A stretch of DNA of 39,075 nucleotides from a virus: the IMG/VR virus record IMGVR_UViG_3300037258_000113, positions 1 through 39,075 of that record; one strand, given 5' to 3'. The translations under genes and the position numbers were made by a program. Below, piece after piece: positions 38,931 to 39,075 of the stretch. The notes below the pieces were generated by a model that was not told the DNA's origin, searched no databases, and saw only the letters and a program-made list of their open reading frames with translations. Numbering within the stretch: position 1 is the first letter of the stretch; every line of letters starts with the position of its first letter.

Positions 38931-38950
38931 ATACCGGAGTGGTCCGGTAT
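38931..38950. promoter_or_regulatory. Perfect 8-bp dyad upstream of the integrase
   Basis: ATACCGGA (38931-38938) and TCCGGTAT (38943-38950) flank GTGG. It lies 31-50 bases upstream of the integrase ATG and 37 before the tRNA, so it may be an operator for the integrase promoter or an integrase/accessory binding site. TATCAT (38948-38953) could serve as a rightward -10 towards the tRNA. Confidence 0.5.
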
Positions 38951-38986
38951 CATCGCTGGTCATGGTGACATCACCCGGAAATCCCT

Positions 38987-39062
38987 GGGGCTATAGCTCA
39001 GTTGGTAGAGCACCTGCTTTGCAAGCAGGGGGTCAGCGGTTCGAGCCCGCTTAGCTCCACCA
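38987..39062 (+). tRNA. tRNA-Ala, anticodon TGC
   Basis: 76 bases with encoded CCA. Acceptor GGGGCTA pairs with TAGCTCC (one G-U). D-arm AGCTCAGTTGGTAGAGC. Anticodon stem CCTGC/GCAGG (39013-39017/39025-39029) with loop TTTGCAA, anticodon TGC at 39020-39022. T-arm GCGGTTCGAGCCCGC. All features of a functional tRNA. It is probably at or next to the integration site, but its 5' end, not its 3' end, faces the integrase. Confidence 0.97.
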
Positions 39063-39075
39063 AAACCCCCTTACT

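Noticed and set aside
37860-38996. 378-codon rightward open frame through the integrase
   Set aside because: Antisense to clear tyrosine recombinase motifs; it also runs into the tRNA gene.

Overview
The window is a nearly complete temperate, long-tailed (siphovirus-type) prophage in a GC-rich actinomycete, probably Streptomyces or a relative. The evidence is the GC-rich, G/C-ending codons, frequent GTG and TTG starts, and actinophage protein families: a Siphovirus Gp37-like tail protein, an SU10-type capsid, a Prim-Pol/RepA-type replication protein, and Zn-ribbon or DnaN-like accessory proteins. Except for the repressor (37193-37540), a 20-codon gene end at 1-60 and the tRNA, every gene lies on the minus strand. 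Most neighbours overlap by ATGA, GTGA, TTGA or TGATG, which suggests one long leftward transcription unit read from about 37 kb to a strong terminator at 70-105.

In transcription order (right to left) the layout is as follows. (1) Lysogeny: tRNA-Ala(TGC) at 38987-39062, tyrosine integrase, a small membrane protein, a rightward XRE repressor, a short control region with several operator-like TTAGCTTGAGTTA sites, and a leftward Cro-like XRE protein. (2) Early region, about 36.8 to 23.5 kb: small HTH and Zn-ribbon proteins, a winged-helix protein, two different DnaN-like clamp proteins, a RuvC-like resolvase, an octapeptide-repeat protein, a Cas4/RecB-like nuclease, a 762-residue primase-polymerase/ATPase and many small conserved proteins. 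(3) Packaging and head: HNH nuclease, small and large terminase, portal, MuF-like protein, scaffold, SU10-like major capsid protein. (4) Neck and tail: connector, stopper, completion protein, a tail terminator with an extra repeat domain, major tail protein, frameshift-type tail chaperones, tape measure with a transglycosylase-like domain, distal tail, Gp37-like hub, baseplate and fibre proteins including a GH26-like glycosidase. (5) Lysis: small membrane proteins (holin candidates) and a GH25 endolysin.

The most interesting signals are these. (a) A cluster of about ten copies of GGAACCACT (both orientations, partly spaced 10-11 bp) around a 59-bp dyad, inside the 3' end of the replication gene. 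It occupies all three reading frames, so it looks like an embedded replication origin. (b) A tail terminator fused to about seven 20-21-residue Ala-rich repeats. (c) A small conserved gene broken by a one-base frame change at about 23565. (d) Two divergent leaderless regulators sharing operators. (e) A tail-borne GH26-like enzyme. (f) A polarity problem: the intact tRNA-Ala shows its 5' end to the integrase, the reverse of usual tRNA-3'-end integration.

No stretch longer than about 200 bases lacks a gene; the larger gaps are described as features.
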